Below, one piece after another: positions 15,578 through 23,862 of a stretch of 36,106 nucleotides of DNA. Each line of letters begins with the position of its first letter. Position 1 is the stretch's first letter. The position numbers and the translations under genes are program-made. The DNA lies in assembly GCA_025054875.1 (NCBI GenBank), contig JANWYS010000014.1, positions 1 through 36,106 of the forward strand, in the 5' to 3' direction. The DNA is from Cytophagaceae bacterium (GTDB lineage Bacteria; Bacteroidota; Bacteroidia; Cytophagales; Cytophagaceae). The notes under the pieces were generated by a model that was not told the DNA's origin, did no database searches, and saw only the letters and a list, made by a program, of their open reading frames with translations.

Positions 15578-17500
15578 ATGCGTCATCACATCCTTACAAT
15601 CAGTATAACACTTTTCTTACTCACTCTCCTTGCTCTGACGTTTAAACCCTCAGAAAATGATGTTCCGGTTGTAAAAATCAGAGAACACTATAAAAAAACA
15701 TTAGAACAACTGGAAAAAGAAATTACTCATCTTTTAACTCTGACTCAGAACTATCGTTCCAAAAAAGAAGATCTAAAAATACTCCGAAGACAGTTCCAAC
15801 TTTGCAGAACATTGTACAAGAAAATAGAATTTCTTGTTGAAGCATTCGAACCAGGCATAAAATCTATTAATGGCCCTAATATACCAAGGTTGGATCAATC
15901 TCAATCTTCTTATCATGTTTTAGAACCACAAGGTTTTCAGGTAATAGAAGAACTGCTTCATGCCACCGATAGACCTGACACTGCTGTGTTGAGGACTCAG
16001 ATACATATGTTAATAGAAAATATACGCTTACTGAAACAAGCATATCCTGTAGACAAAATAAAAGATTGGTTTGTCATTGAAGCTATTCGTTTTGAAGTGT
16101 GGCGCATTGCAACTCAAGGCTTATCCGGCCTCGATTCGCCCATAGCGCGCCAATCTATTCAGGAGTCAACTCATGCATGGCAAGCCATATTCACCGCTTT
16201 GGAATACTACAAACCTTACTTCAAAAAATATTCCCCACACCCTTGCGACAGCATGTACAGTCTGCTCAAACAAGGGCTGGATTATCTGAATACTCATACG
16301 AATGTTGAAAAATTCGACCATCTTACATTCATGCGAGACTATATCATTCCGCTATATGCAGAAATTGGCAAATGTCATTTAGCAAGCGGTTTGGAGACAT
16401 ATGAAGAAGCTAAAGGGGCTACACGCCCGGTGAATTACAAAGCACTTAATCCTTTTGATAAAAATTTCATAAACCCGAATTACTATGCTAAAAACCTCTA
16501 CAATAGCAGGATTCAGGAGAAAGTCGCTTTAGGAAATTTATTGTTTTTTGATCCGGTGCTTTCATTCAACAACCAGCGTTCCTGTGCATCATGCCACCAA
16601 CCTGACAAAGCTTTTACTGATGGATTGCCGAAAAGTATCGCTTTTGACTTCAAAGGACATTTGCAAAGAAACGCTCCAACTGTAATAAATGCTGCCTTAC
16701 AGTCTGCTTACTTTCATGATATGCGCGCAGCCTTTCTTGAAGACCAGGTAAAACACGTCACTAATGATCCCGATGAGTTTAACAGTAATTACTCTATTAT
16801 AATAAATCGCCTGAATCAAAGTTCTCAGTATAAGAAACTTTTCGAACGAGCCTTCCCTGATGAAAAAAATCCCATTAACGAACATACCATAAACAGTGCC
16901 CTTGCAGCATACATACGCACTCTTATCGCTCTTGACAGCCCTTTTGATAAATACATGCGCAAAGAAATTCAAGATATCAATCCGGCAGTAAAGAGAGGAT
17001 TCAATCTGTTCATGGGCAAAGCCAACTGTGGCACATGTCACTTTCCTCCTCACTTTGGAGGTATGGTGCCTCCTTACTACCTGGAGGCCGAATCCGAAGT
17101 ACTGGGAGTTCCCGCCAACAACGACTTCAAAAATCCCGTTCCTGATACTGATCCGGGAAGAGATTCAAGAAATTATTCGGTTTGGTTTCGTTCATTTAAA
17201 ACTCCCTCTCTGCGCAATGTAGAGCTCACCGCTCCCTACATGCACAACGGAGCTTTACTCACGCTCGATGAAGTAATTCATTTTTATAACGAAGGAGGTG
17301 GAGTAGGTTTGGGCATGAATATACCTAACCAGACTCTGATGCCTGATAAACTGCACCTTACTAAAACTGAAAAACAAGATCTTATTGCTTTCATGAAAGC
17401 TTTAACCGATACATCTAAGCTAAAAACCGTGCCTGCACAACTTCCTGATTTTGAAAAAAATTCCAGCCTCTCTCAAAGAAAAATCGGAGGAGAATATTAA
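15578..17500 (+). CDS. Imelysin-like domain fused to di-haem cytochrome c peroxidase (MauG/CcpA type)
   Basis: The 640-residue protein has an N-terminal hydrophobic signal/anchor (about 6-22) and a long helical domain (about 30-290). The segment LEPQGFQVIEELL resembles the GxHxxE signature of imelysin-like iron-associated proteins, with Q in place of H. A C-terminal di-haem peroxidase domain (about 295-610) follows. The haem motifs are CASCH (336-340) and CGTCH (484-488); TPSLRNVELTAPYMHNGALLTLDEV is the family's conserved C-terminal segment. It probably reduces hydrogen peroxide, or oxidises another substrate, in the periplasm using electrons from a donor. The Rieske gene starts 9 bp later, so the two are likely co-expressed and may be partners. 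Confidence 0.9.
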   Translation: MRHHILTISITLFLLTLLALTFKPSENDVPVVKIREHYKKTLEQLEKEITHLLTLTQNYRSKKEDLKILRRQFQLCRTLYKKIEFLVEAFEPGIKSINGPNIPRLDQSQSSYHVLEPQGFQVIEELLHATDRPDTAVLRTQIHMLIENIRLLKQAYPVDKIKDWFVIEAIRFEVWRIATQGLSGLDSPIARQSIQESTHAWQAIFTALEYYKPYFKKYSPHPCDSMYSLLKQGLDYLNTHTNVEKFDHLTFMRDYIIPLYAEIGKCHLASGLETYEEAKGATRPVNYKALNPFDKNFINPNYYAKNLYNSRIQEKVALGNLLFFDPVLSFNNQRSCASCHQPDKAFTDGLPKSIAFDFKGHLQRNAPTVINAALQSAYFHDMRAAFLEDQVKHVTNDPDEFNSNYSIIINRLNQSSQYKKLFERAFPDEKNPINEHTINSALAAYIRTLIALDSPFDKYMRKEIQDINPAVKRGFNLFMGKANCGTCHFPPHFGGMVPPYYLEAESEVLGVPANNDFKNPVPDTDPGRDSRNYSVWFRSFKTPSLRNVELTAPYMHNGALLTLDEVIHFYNEGGGVGLGMNIPNQTLMPDKLHLTKTEKQDLIAFMKALTDTSKLKTVPAQLPDFEKNSSLSQRKIGGEY

Positions 17501-17509
17501 ATTTATCAT

Positions 17510-18541
17510 GTGAAGTTGAGTTCCAGAAGACAATTTTTATCCAAAATAGGTTCGTTGTTTAAGGGCTTCGTGCTTCTAAAGCCTGTAGCGGCATTATATT
17601 CTTGTGCAAGCGATCACCTCGATGAATTCAATGACCATCTACCCGAAAAATCACTCCAACTCTTGTCACCCAATGGTGGTGAGGTTTTCACAGATGTGGA
17701 ATCTATTACGATACATTGGAAAGCACAAAATATTCATAACATAAACATTTGTATCAGTTTTGATAATGGGTTGATATGGAACACTGCTGCAACAAATATT
17801 TCAGCGAATATAAGCAATTACTCACTTCCTCTATCCGGAATTAATTCAGGCCGGTGTAGAGTAAAAATTCAAAATACTTCCGATACGTTCATTGAAGATA
17901 CATCCGAAGCTCCTTTCACCATCATCACAAAAGATGCTGCAACAAAAAGTATTGTGCTCACAGAACCGGCCACACAGATAGCCTTGAAAGCAGGGTCTGC
18001 ATATACCATTAGATGGGAAGCCCAAAACATAACACATGTTTCATTGCATATATCCTACGACAATGGCTTTTCATGGCAAATTATCGAAACCAATATACCT
18101 AACACAGGAACTTACAATTGGACAGTCCCATTCATCATATCTTCTTCCGCAAGGCTTCGTGTTTCCGATGCGAATGCTACTTCCATTCAGGATACAACTG
18201 ACTTCGGTATATCCATATACACTGAGTTTGAAATAAACCTCAACACATACACTCAACTCAGCACTGTAGGCGGAACGGCTGTCTTCAATGCCTTTTATTT
18301 TGGTGATTTTTTAGTTAAAAGGGTAAGCGCAGCTGAAGCCAAGTCCTTCTCATTAAGTTGCACGCATAATGGGTGCACTATAAATTACAACGCTATGGAT
18401 CAAAAATTTTATTGTCCTTGCCACGGTGCGGTGTTTTTACCTGATGGTACCGTAGAAAGCGGGCCTGCCAACAGTCCACTCACAAAGTATAACACAATAC
18501 TCATTGAGAGTGAATCGAAGATAATTGTGACTAGTCTATAG
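17510..18541 (+). CDS. Tat-exported Rieske [2Fe-2S] protein with two Kre9/KNH-like Ig domains
   Basis: The 343-residue product starts at GTG (17510), since the overlapping ATG is followed at once by a stop; GGAGGAG lies 17 nt upstream. A twin-arginine signal SSRRQFLSK leads to a lipobox-like LYSC (C32), suggesting a lipid-anchored protein exported folded. Two tandem Ig-like domains follow (about 46-138 and 145-235), each with LxxPxxG-type and IxWxAQNI segments. The C-terminal Rieske domain has CTH (284-286) and CPCH (302-305). Ligands are expected to be C284, H286, C302 and H305, and C289/C304 could form the disulfide seen in high-potential Rieske proteins. No cytochrome b gene is nearby, so this is not a bc1 subunit. 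It is probably an electron carrier for the adjacent peroxidase. Confidence 0.88.
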   Translation: MKLSSRRQFLSKIGSLFKGFVLLKPVAALYSCASDHLDEFNDHLPEKSLQLLSPNGGEVFTDVESITIHWKAQNIHNINICISFDNGLIWNTAATNISANISNYSLPLSGINSGRCRVKIQNTSDTFIEDTSEAPFTIITKDAATKSIVLTEPATQIALKAGSAYTIRWEAQNITHVSLHISYDNGFSWQIIETNIPNTGTYNWTVPFIISSSARLRVSDANATSIQDTTDFGISIYTEFEINLNTYTQLSTVGGTAVFNAFYFGDFLVKRVSAAEAKSFSLSCTHNGCTINYNAMDQKFYCPCHGAVFLPDGTVESGPANSPLTKYNTILIESESKIIVTSL

Positions 18542-18620
18542 AGTTTTTTACAAGCATCAGGTTGCACTTCAAGAGTAATTTCAATCGGCATAAAAAGTTG
18601 TCATGCGTATTTAATGGATA

Positions 18621-18746
18621 GGGCGTGCCCCGCCGCTTCTTTCGCTAATCCTTTGCTGCGGCGGGTCGGGCTTTCCGCTTCAATCTTTTTGCCCTTGCGC
18701 ACACACCCGCCCCGCAAAAAGGATTTCCGCTACAATCCCTCACGCA
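18621..18746 (+). repeat. Modular GC-rich intergenic repeat, divergent copy 4
   Basis: It shares the skeleton of module A but not its hairpins: GGGCGTGCCCC at the start, GGGTCGGGCTTTCCGC in the middle, and ATCCCTCACGCA at the end. Between these are different stems: CCCGCCGC with GCGGCGGG, and CTTTTTGC with GCAAAAAG. It lies between two convergent genes. An open frame across it (18614-18841) has no protein-like features. Confidence 0.65.
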
Positions 18747-18775
18747 GTACATATGACTATATCGCTGCAATTACT

Positions 18776-20863
18776 CTATTTAAACTTATATCGCACCTGT
18801 ACTTTCACGTCCGAACGTATATTACCTTCTATTTCCTCTAATCCTGAACTTATGATGTCTCTGTCGTAGTATACTGTTCGTGCATATCGCAGCCATACTT
18901 CAAAATAGCGTCCCATGGGAAAATTAATCATAGCATATGTACGTACCCCTTTGCCATAGTAAGCAGGTATAGACACCGCATAGAGAACATCGCGCTCATA
19001 TGCATATATGCGGTTTTCATAATCATCGGTTTGAAACACAGCTATACGTGTACTCAGCGAAATTTGTTTATAGTCTGCAATAAAATCCTGTATCAATGCG
19101 AAGCCTTGCGAAAATTTTCCTCTGTTTTGCCTGTAATTGCTCCCCGCAACGCGTGAACGCAAGGTGAAAACTTCCGTGGCTCTATAGTCTACATTCAGCA
19201 GGTAGTTGTATTTTTCACTAGGCACTAAATAGTCAGTTTTTGTGAGATTGTCGGAGAGATTTTTTTCCTGATTTTCGTAACGTAGTTGTGCGTACATAGA
19301 AATTTTTTTTGTAAAGAAGTGATGTGCCCTCATCAAAAAACCATTGCCACCGGCAGGTGCATCGCGCAAGTATCTGAGCCATGGAAAGTAGAAGCGATCA
19401 TAGTATGCCGATATGACCCACTTATGAGTAGGTTTTATTTTTATGCCCCAATAGGTCCCACGTTCATTTATAAGCGTAGAACTCTCTGAAAAAGCCACAC
19501 TGTAAAAGCTATGAAAATTTTTTTCGTACAACCGTCCAACCATTGCAAAATCAAGCTTAGGCGACATAGAACAGATAAAACCACCTACCATACCCTTACC
19601 TTTGCTTTTACTCATAGCTGCTTCCCCAAAAAAGTTAAAGTTTCGCCATAGATAGCTGAAGTCCGCACCCGCAATATGGTTTGATTTGCCGGAGAAATCA
19701 TATTGATTATATACTTGCGGATTTTCATTCACAGGCCTGCTAAATGCTGTGTATACATAAGTTGTGCCTACATGCAGTCTTTTTGATAGGTCTGTGAATG
19801 AAAGGTTGGCACCTGTTGTTTGTTCGTTTGTGTTATTCTTTTTGCTGAGTTCCTTAATGGTACGATGATTTCCGGTGTAGTCAAATGAGGTAATCACATC
19901 GTTTTCATATGAAGAGGTATCTTCAAGAATGTTAGCGTCTCTGTGTGTAGATGAATAGAAAGCAGTGAGCTCAGTGTATTTATTGAATGCGTAGGTTGCT
20001 GCCATGCCCCTGAAGAATCCGTTTTCGAGTACAGAAGTATACGGACGTATACCACTGTTGGAGCGCTTTACAGTGGTAATCGTTTCTGCACCTTTACCTA
20101 TGTAAAAGCCTGCACCCAGTATTAATCCCTGTCCGAACTGCAACTGATAATCACCCAATTGCAAGGCTTTAAGCCTACCCTTATTGTATATTCCGACATG
20201 GAAAGAAATAAAATCAGCAAAGTACGTTTTATGTTTGGCATTCCACATCAACTTTTCGCCGGCATCTTTTTCGAGGGTAAAGCCTACACTGAAATCTTTT
20301 GCGATGCTGTTTCTGTAGCGCAGGTAAAACCGATAAGGATCACCTGTAAATGGAACATCACCGTTTTTATCCGGCTTAAATCCTTTTTTGGTTTGTAAGG
20401 TGCGGTCGGCACGAAAAAAAATGTAATGGTTTCTGTTTTCTTTGAAACGGCGCAAAATATCTTCAGTAGAGAACACTTTGGGAGTTATTTCAACAAAAGG
20501 GAGAAGTTTGTATACTGTACCCAAATCAAATGATGGTATAGCCTGTAGTTCATATATGGAAACCAATTCTCCGCACATTGCTCTGTAGCGCATGAAATCC
20601 TGTATTTGCAACGGCGTTAATATATAAAGATCTTGCAGTTCATCTACTGTAGCCTCATTCAGGTTAATTGGGTTTGTATACAGCTGATACAACACTTCGT
20701 AAAAATCTTCATAATTTTTGTCATCAGTTTGTTGCTGAAAAATTTCAAGAATAAGTTGGTCAATATCTATTTCTTTTTGTTTGAATTTTTCCTGTGCATA
20801 AGCATGATAAACAGACGGGCATAACAGCATCCACATGATGTATATATGTGAATGTATCTTCAT
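18776..20863 (-). CDS. Helix-hairpin-helix domain protein with predicted outer-membrane beta-barrel
   Basis: The 695-residue protein has a signal peptide (to about residue 24). An N-terminal helical region carries a ComEA-like helix-hairpin-helix pair (NPINLNEATVDELQDLY and YELQAIPSFDLG, about 64-115). The long remainder (about 150-695) consists of alternating strands rich in Y, F and R ending in VKVQVRYKFK, a typical outer-membrane barrel end. HhH motifs often bind DNA without sequence specificity; here they face the periplasm, so DNA uptake or a protein-protein role is possible. This architecture is widespread and uncharacterised in Bacteroidota. It overlaps the upstream PorV/PorQ-like gene by 4 bp, so the two are translationally coupled. 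Confidence 0.8.
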   Translation of the reverse strand: MKIHSHIYIMWMLLCPSVYHAYAQEKFKQKEIDIDQLILEIFQQQTDDKNYEDFYEVLYQLYTNPINLNEATVDELQDLYILTPLQIQDFMRYRAMCGELVSIYELQAIPSFDLGTVYKLLPFVEITPKVFSTEDILRRFKENRNHYIFFRADRTLQTKKGFKPDKNGDVPFTGDPYRFYLRYRNSIAKDFSVGFTLEKDAGEKLMWNAKHKTYFADFISFHVGIYNKGRLKALQLGDYQLQFGQGLILGAGFYIGKGAETITTVKRSNSGIRPYTSVLENGFFRGMAATYAFNKYTELTAFYSSTHRDANILEDTSSYENDVITSFDYTGNHRTIKELSKKNNTNEQTTGANLSFTDLSKRLHVGTTYVYTAFSRPVNENPQVYNQYDFSGKSNHIAGADFSYLWRNFNFFGEAAMSKSKGKGMVGGFICSMSPKLDFAMVGRLYEKNFHSFYSVAFSESSTLINERGTYWGIKIKPTHKWVISAYYDRFYFPWLRYLRDAPAGGNGFLMRAHHFFTKKISMYAQLRYENQEKNLSDNLTKTDYLVPSEKYNYLLNVDYRATEVFTLRSRVAGSNYRQNRGKFSQGFALIQDFIADYKQISLSTRIAVFQTDDYENRIYAYERDVLYAVSIPAYYGKGVRTYAMINFPMGRYFEVWLRYARTVYYDRDIISSGLEEIEGNIRSDVKVQVRYKFK

Positions 20864-21675
20864 TGTTTTGGTTTTTTAGCAAAACACCACGAAATATTTA
20901 TCTGATGACTCATTCCTAAAAGCATGTGAAATCCGGCGCTGTAATCTAAACGCAAGTTCTTACTCTCTACTCCCCATCCTCCAAAAGCCATAAAAGGGTT
21001 GGTAGATATACCCGTGCGAAGTTTTAACTTTTCTATGATAGCATACTCTATTCCCGCTTTAAATGCAGGACTCATGAGCACATCTTTTTCTGTTTCTGCA
21101 TTAAACATTACTTTTTTGTTTGGCCTGAATGAAAACCCGGCTTTCAGAATGGTGGGTATATCCTCTTCTCCCCATTTAGACTGTGTGAGGTTGCAGGCAT
21201 GAGCTCCAAAAAACAATTCTTTTGTAATTTCTGCTATACCGCCAAATTCCAATACTATGTTTCTCTTTGTGTTCAGCTCTTCGGCGCTTAGTTGCGCATA
21301 GTTGACCTTTAGCCCTAAACTTACCTTATGTATTTTGTGAGCGTAACCCACGGCCACCCACTGCTGGTTTAGTAGTTTGCTCCCTACTCTTAAAAAATGG
21401 ACAGAAGGTACACCATATTTGGTGTTCATGCAATATGTAGCCGCTACATGATTCAATTCACTGATACCAAATAAATTTTGATAGGCCAATCCGATGTTAG
21501 ATTTTTCGATTGTAGCTAAACCGGCTATGTTGGTAAATCCGGCCCACACATCACTGATAGTCACAGAAGCATTACCCATAGCTACAGAGCGAGCACCCAT
21601 AGGATTGCCAGTGGCACCTACATTCAGATGCATACCAATAAGTATGCACAACAGAGCAAAACGTAGTAAGCACAT
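20860..21675 (-). CDS. PorV/PorQ-like outer-membrane protein
   Basis: With the start at 21675 (MCLLRFALLCILIG), the product has 271 residues and a normal signal peptide; an upstream ATG at 21717 would add 14 residues. Mature N-terminal sequence GNPMGARSVAMGNASVTISDVWAGFTNIAGLA is the hallmark of the PorV/PorQ/UPF0164 group of FadL-like barrels, some of which are part of the T9SS attachment complex or secretion shuttle. The assignment to PorV, PorQ or another member is open. Coupling with the HhH-barrel gene by a 4-bp overlap suggests they work together. Confidence 0.8.
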   Translation of the reverse strand: MCLLRFALLCILIGMHLNVGATGNPMGARSVAMGNASVTISDVWAGFTNIAGLATIEKSNIGLAYQNLFGISELNHVAATYCMNTKYGVPSVHFLRVGSKLLNQQWVAVGYAHKIHKVSLGLKVNYAQLSAEELNTKRNIVLEFGGIAEITKELFFGAHACNLTQSKWGEEDIPTILKAGFSFRPNKKVMFNAETEKDVLMSPAFKAGIEYAIIEKLKLRTGISTNPFMAFGGWGVESKNLRLDYSAGFHMLLGMSHQINISWCFAKKPKQ

Positions 21676-21817
21676 TATGAATTTTACACTAAAATTTTCC
21701 AAAAAGAAAATTATCACCGTTAATTAATCATTAATTGATGGTGAGTACGAATTTGAAAGCATAAAGACCTAACATGTATGACCTCAAACGATGTATCCCA
21801 ATCGGATTCATGCCGTT

Positions 21818-23704
21818 CTATCCGGCAATTACGATTACTTTATCGCCGGCAGAGAATCTGATTTTTTCTTCTTTTGATGGATTAATTATCACACCAAAGT
21901 TAGGTTGTGTTTGGTTATTGTTCAGCCTGTATCCTATACAAAGTTCATTGCGTAAATAGGCCGCTTCAAGAAGTGTATAGAAGTTTATATCCGTGTCTAA
22001 CTTGACATAATCTGCCGCAGGCTTTAAATAGATTTCAACACCATGAGCGCTGAAGAGTTCTTCAAAAATAGTGAGCAATTCCCTGTTTTCGGAGAGTTGA
22101 GCCATCATAAGGCTTGTTATGTTGTCGCTTATTACAAAATCATCAGGCTTGGCAAGTTCGGCAAGGGATTTATTTCTGGAATCGAGCATTTCTGTGACGA
22201 TGTTAAATTTCGCATGTAATTTTTCAGATAAGTCGCGCACCTGAATCAAGGTAATTAATGTTCTCGAATCGGCATCTTGCAATGACAGATGATCATAACA
22301 TAGTATAATCAAATGATCATATGTGTCTAATTTTAATGACTGTAGAAATGCATAATCTGTGGTATCTCCCTGAAGGTAGTGTAACATCAGATGAGAAAGT
22401 GTGGATTTTAAATTTGTCAGTTGTGTTTCGGCGTAATCCACAGAAGCAGCAACAGTGAGTTCAGAACCCGGCAACACATAATGGTCTAATTCCCGAATAA
22501 TGGTAGGTGCTTTATAATTCCATCCTATAACTAATATTTTAGATTTAGCGGGTGCTGCAGCTACATCTTTGTGAATAGCCTCTCTGTATATGATGATTTC
22601 AGATTTTTCTGAATAGGATATTTTATTATCGTCTTCTGCAATGCATATAATCTTGTCTTCATTTTGGATTACAGTATTAGGTTCAGGATTGAGCAATACT
22701 TTTCCATCACGCCGTCGTATACCCATAGGCACTGCATTTGAAAATCCAAACACTATATCTTTAAAAGTTTTACCTCCTAATGAATGATCATGTTTGAAAT
22801 AAATTTCATTCCCCTGAAAGGATAAGAGTTCTGTAATTACCGTACTCAAGCCGGGTTGACGAGCTGATTGCACCATAATTCTGGAAATTATATCCCATGT
22901 CTGAATTATGGATATTTCATCTTTACCTAAAATTTTTGCTACCGCAATTTTTGACACATCGTTGATTTCGGTTACAATGTTGTATTTGTTTTTATTTCTG
23001 TCTTTATTGTTGACGATAGCCATCAGGGTTTTTATCACATCTATGTCCGAATGTTCTGTTTCGTTTGGGAGTATGAGTATGGAGCGGGCCTGTTGAGGAT
23101 TAGCTATATTTACGTCATCAACATCGGTTGTAGTTCCGGAGCGTACTATGATTTCAGAAGTTTTTCTATCTTCAATTTTTTCGCGTATAGCGTTTTCCAT
23201 TTCTACCTTATCTTGATTAGCCAGAACAACTATGCAATTGTGAGCAACACTTTCATTAGCTAATATGAGTTGATGCAAGACTTCAAAAATTTTTGATGAC
23301 CATCCATATACCACTATGTGATTTTTCTCCATCACTTTAGAGCGTCCTCTTTGCAAGTCCTCTATTTTAGACGCAATGCCGGATGATACCAAACCGATAA
23401 AAATGCTGACAAATATAAGTCCGACTACACATAGTATGGCCATTGAAATCAGAAAAGGCATACTGGGTTCATCCCAATTGATAGCACCTGATGAAAAGAG
23501 TTGGTAAAAGCCTTCATAAAAAGCTCTCCAGAAAGAGGTACGTTTTTCTACGTCCAGGCCTACAATGGCCTCTATAGCTATAATGACAAGAGAACTGACC
23601 ACCAAAAACAACAGGATGACTATTCCAAGCCATGACAAAACAGATATAGGGCCGCGCGACAAAGAATTGTCAAATCGGTAGCGGAGTTTTTGTATAAGGT
23701 TCAT
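21818..23704 (-). CDS. CASTOR/POLLUX-like ion channel with RCK (TrkA-N) domains
   Basis: The product has 628 residues with the start at 23704 (MNLIQKLRYRF); an earlier ATG at 23779 gives an unlikely extension. Two membrane helices (about 20-46 and 82-110) flank a short pore-like region (57-80). A large cytoplasmic part with two Rossmann-type RCK domains follows. VVYGWSSKIFEVLHQL (from 131) and VIGWNYKAPTIIREL (second domain) are the nucleotide-binding turns in the CASTOR/POLLUX/SYM8 group. These proteins conduct cations in plants; bacterial members are thought to be potassium- or calcium-regulated channels. It is divergent from the APC permease at 23863. The pore motif is not the classical TVGYG, so ion selectivity is unknown. 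Confidence 0.85.
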   Translation of the reverse strand: MNLIQKLRYRFDNSLSRGPISVLSWLGIVILLFLVVSSLVIIAIEAIVGLDVEKRTSFWRAFYEGFYQLFSSGAINWDEPSMPFLISMAILCVVGLIFVSIFIGLVSSGIASKIEDLQRGRSKVMEKNHIVVYGWSSKIFEVLHQLILANESVAHNCIVVLANQDKVEMENAIREKIEDRKTSEIIVRSGTTTDVDDVNIANPQQARSILILPNETEHSDIDVIKTLMAIVNNKDRNKNKYNIVTEINDVSKIAVAKILGKDEISIIQTWDIISRIMVQSARQPGLSTVITELLSFQGNEIYFKHDHSLGGKTFKDIVFGFSNAVPMGIRRRDGKVLLNPEPNTVIQNEDKIICIAEDDNKISYSEKSEIIIYREAIHKDVAAAPAKSKILVIGWNYKAPTIIRELDHYVLPGSELTVAASVDYAETQLTNLKSTLSHLMLHYLQGDTTDYAFLQSLKLDTYDHLIILCYDHLSLQDADSRTLITLIQVRDLSEKLHAKFNIVTEMLDSRNKSLAELAKPDDFVISDNITSLMMAQLSENRELLTIFEELFSAHGVEIYLKPAADYVKLDTDINFYTLLEAAYLRNELCIGYRLNNNQTQPNFGVIINPSKEEKIRFSAGDKVIVIAG

Positions 23705-23862
23705 ACATATAAATTTAAGATAGAATAATTCTTTATGACAAGGCAAAGGCAAAAGTTTTACATGCAAAAGATATAACATTAAAAAAAATACTCAAAGTAC
23801 TAAGTTGTTGCAATCAATATTTTAAATTTATGTTTTTGGACATGTCATATTTCATATTTTCT

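Noticed and set aside
17510-18541. Rieske gene as a subunit of a cytochrome bc1 or alternative complex III
   Set aside because: No cytochrome b, quinol oxidoreductase or multihaem subunit is nearby, and the protein has Ig-like domains and a lipobox unlike those subunits.
18614-18841. Open frame overlapping the divergent repeat copy 4
   Set aside because: Same reason: no conserved protein pattern, and it runs into the 3' end of the convergent HhH-barrel gene.
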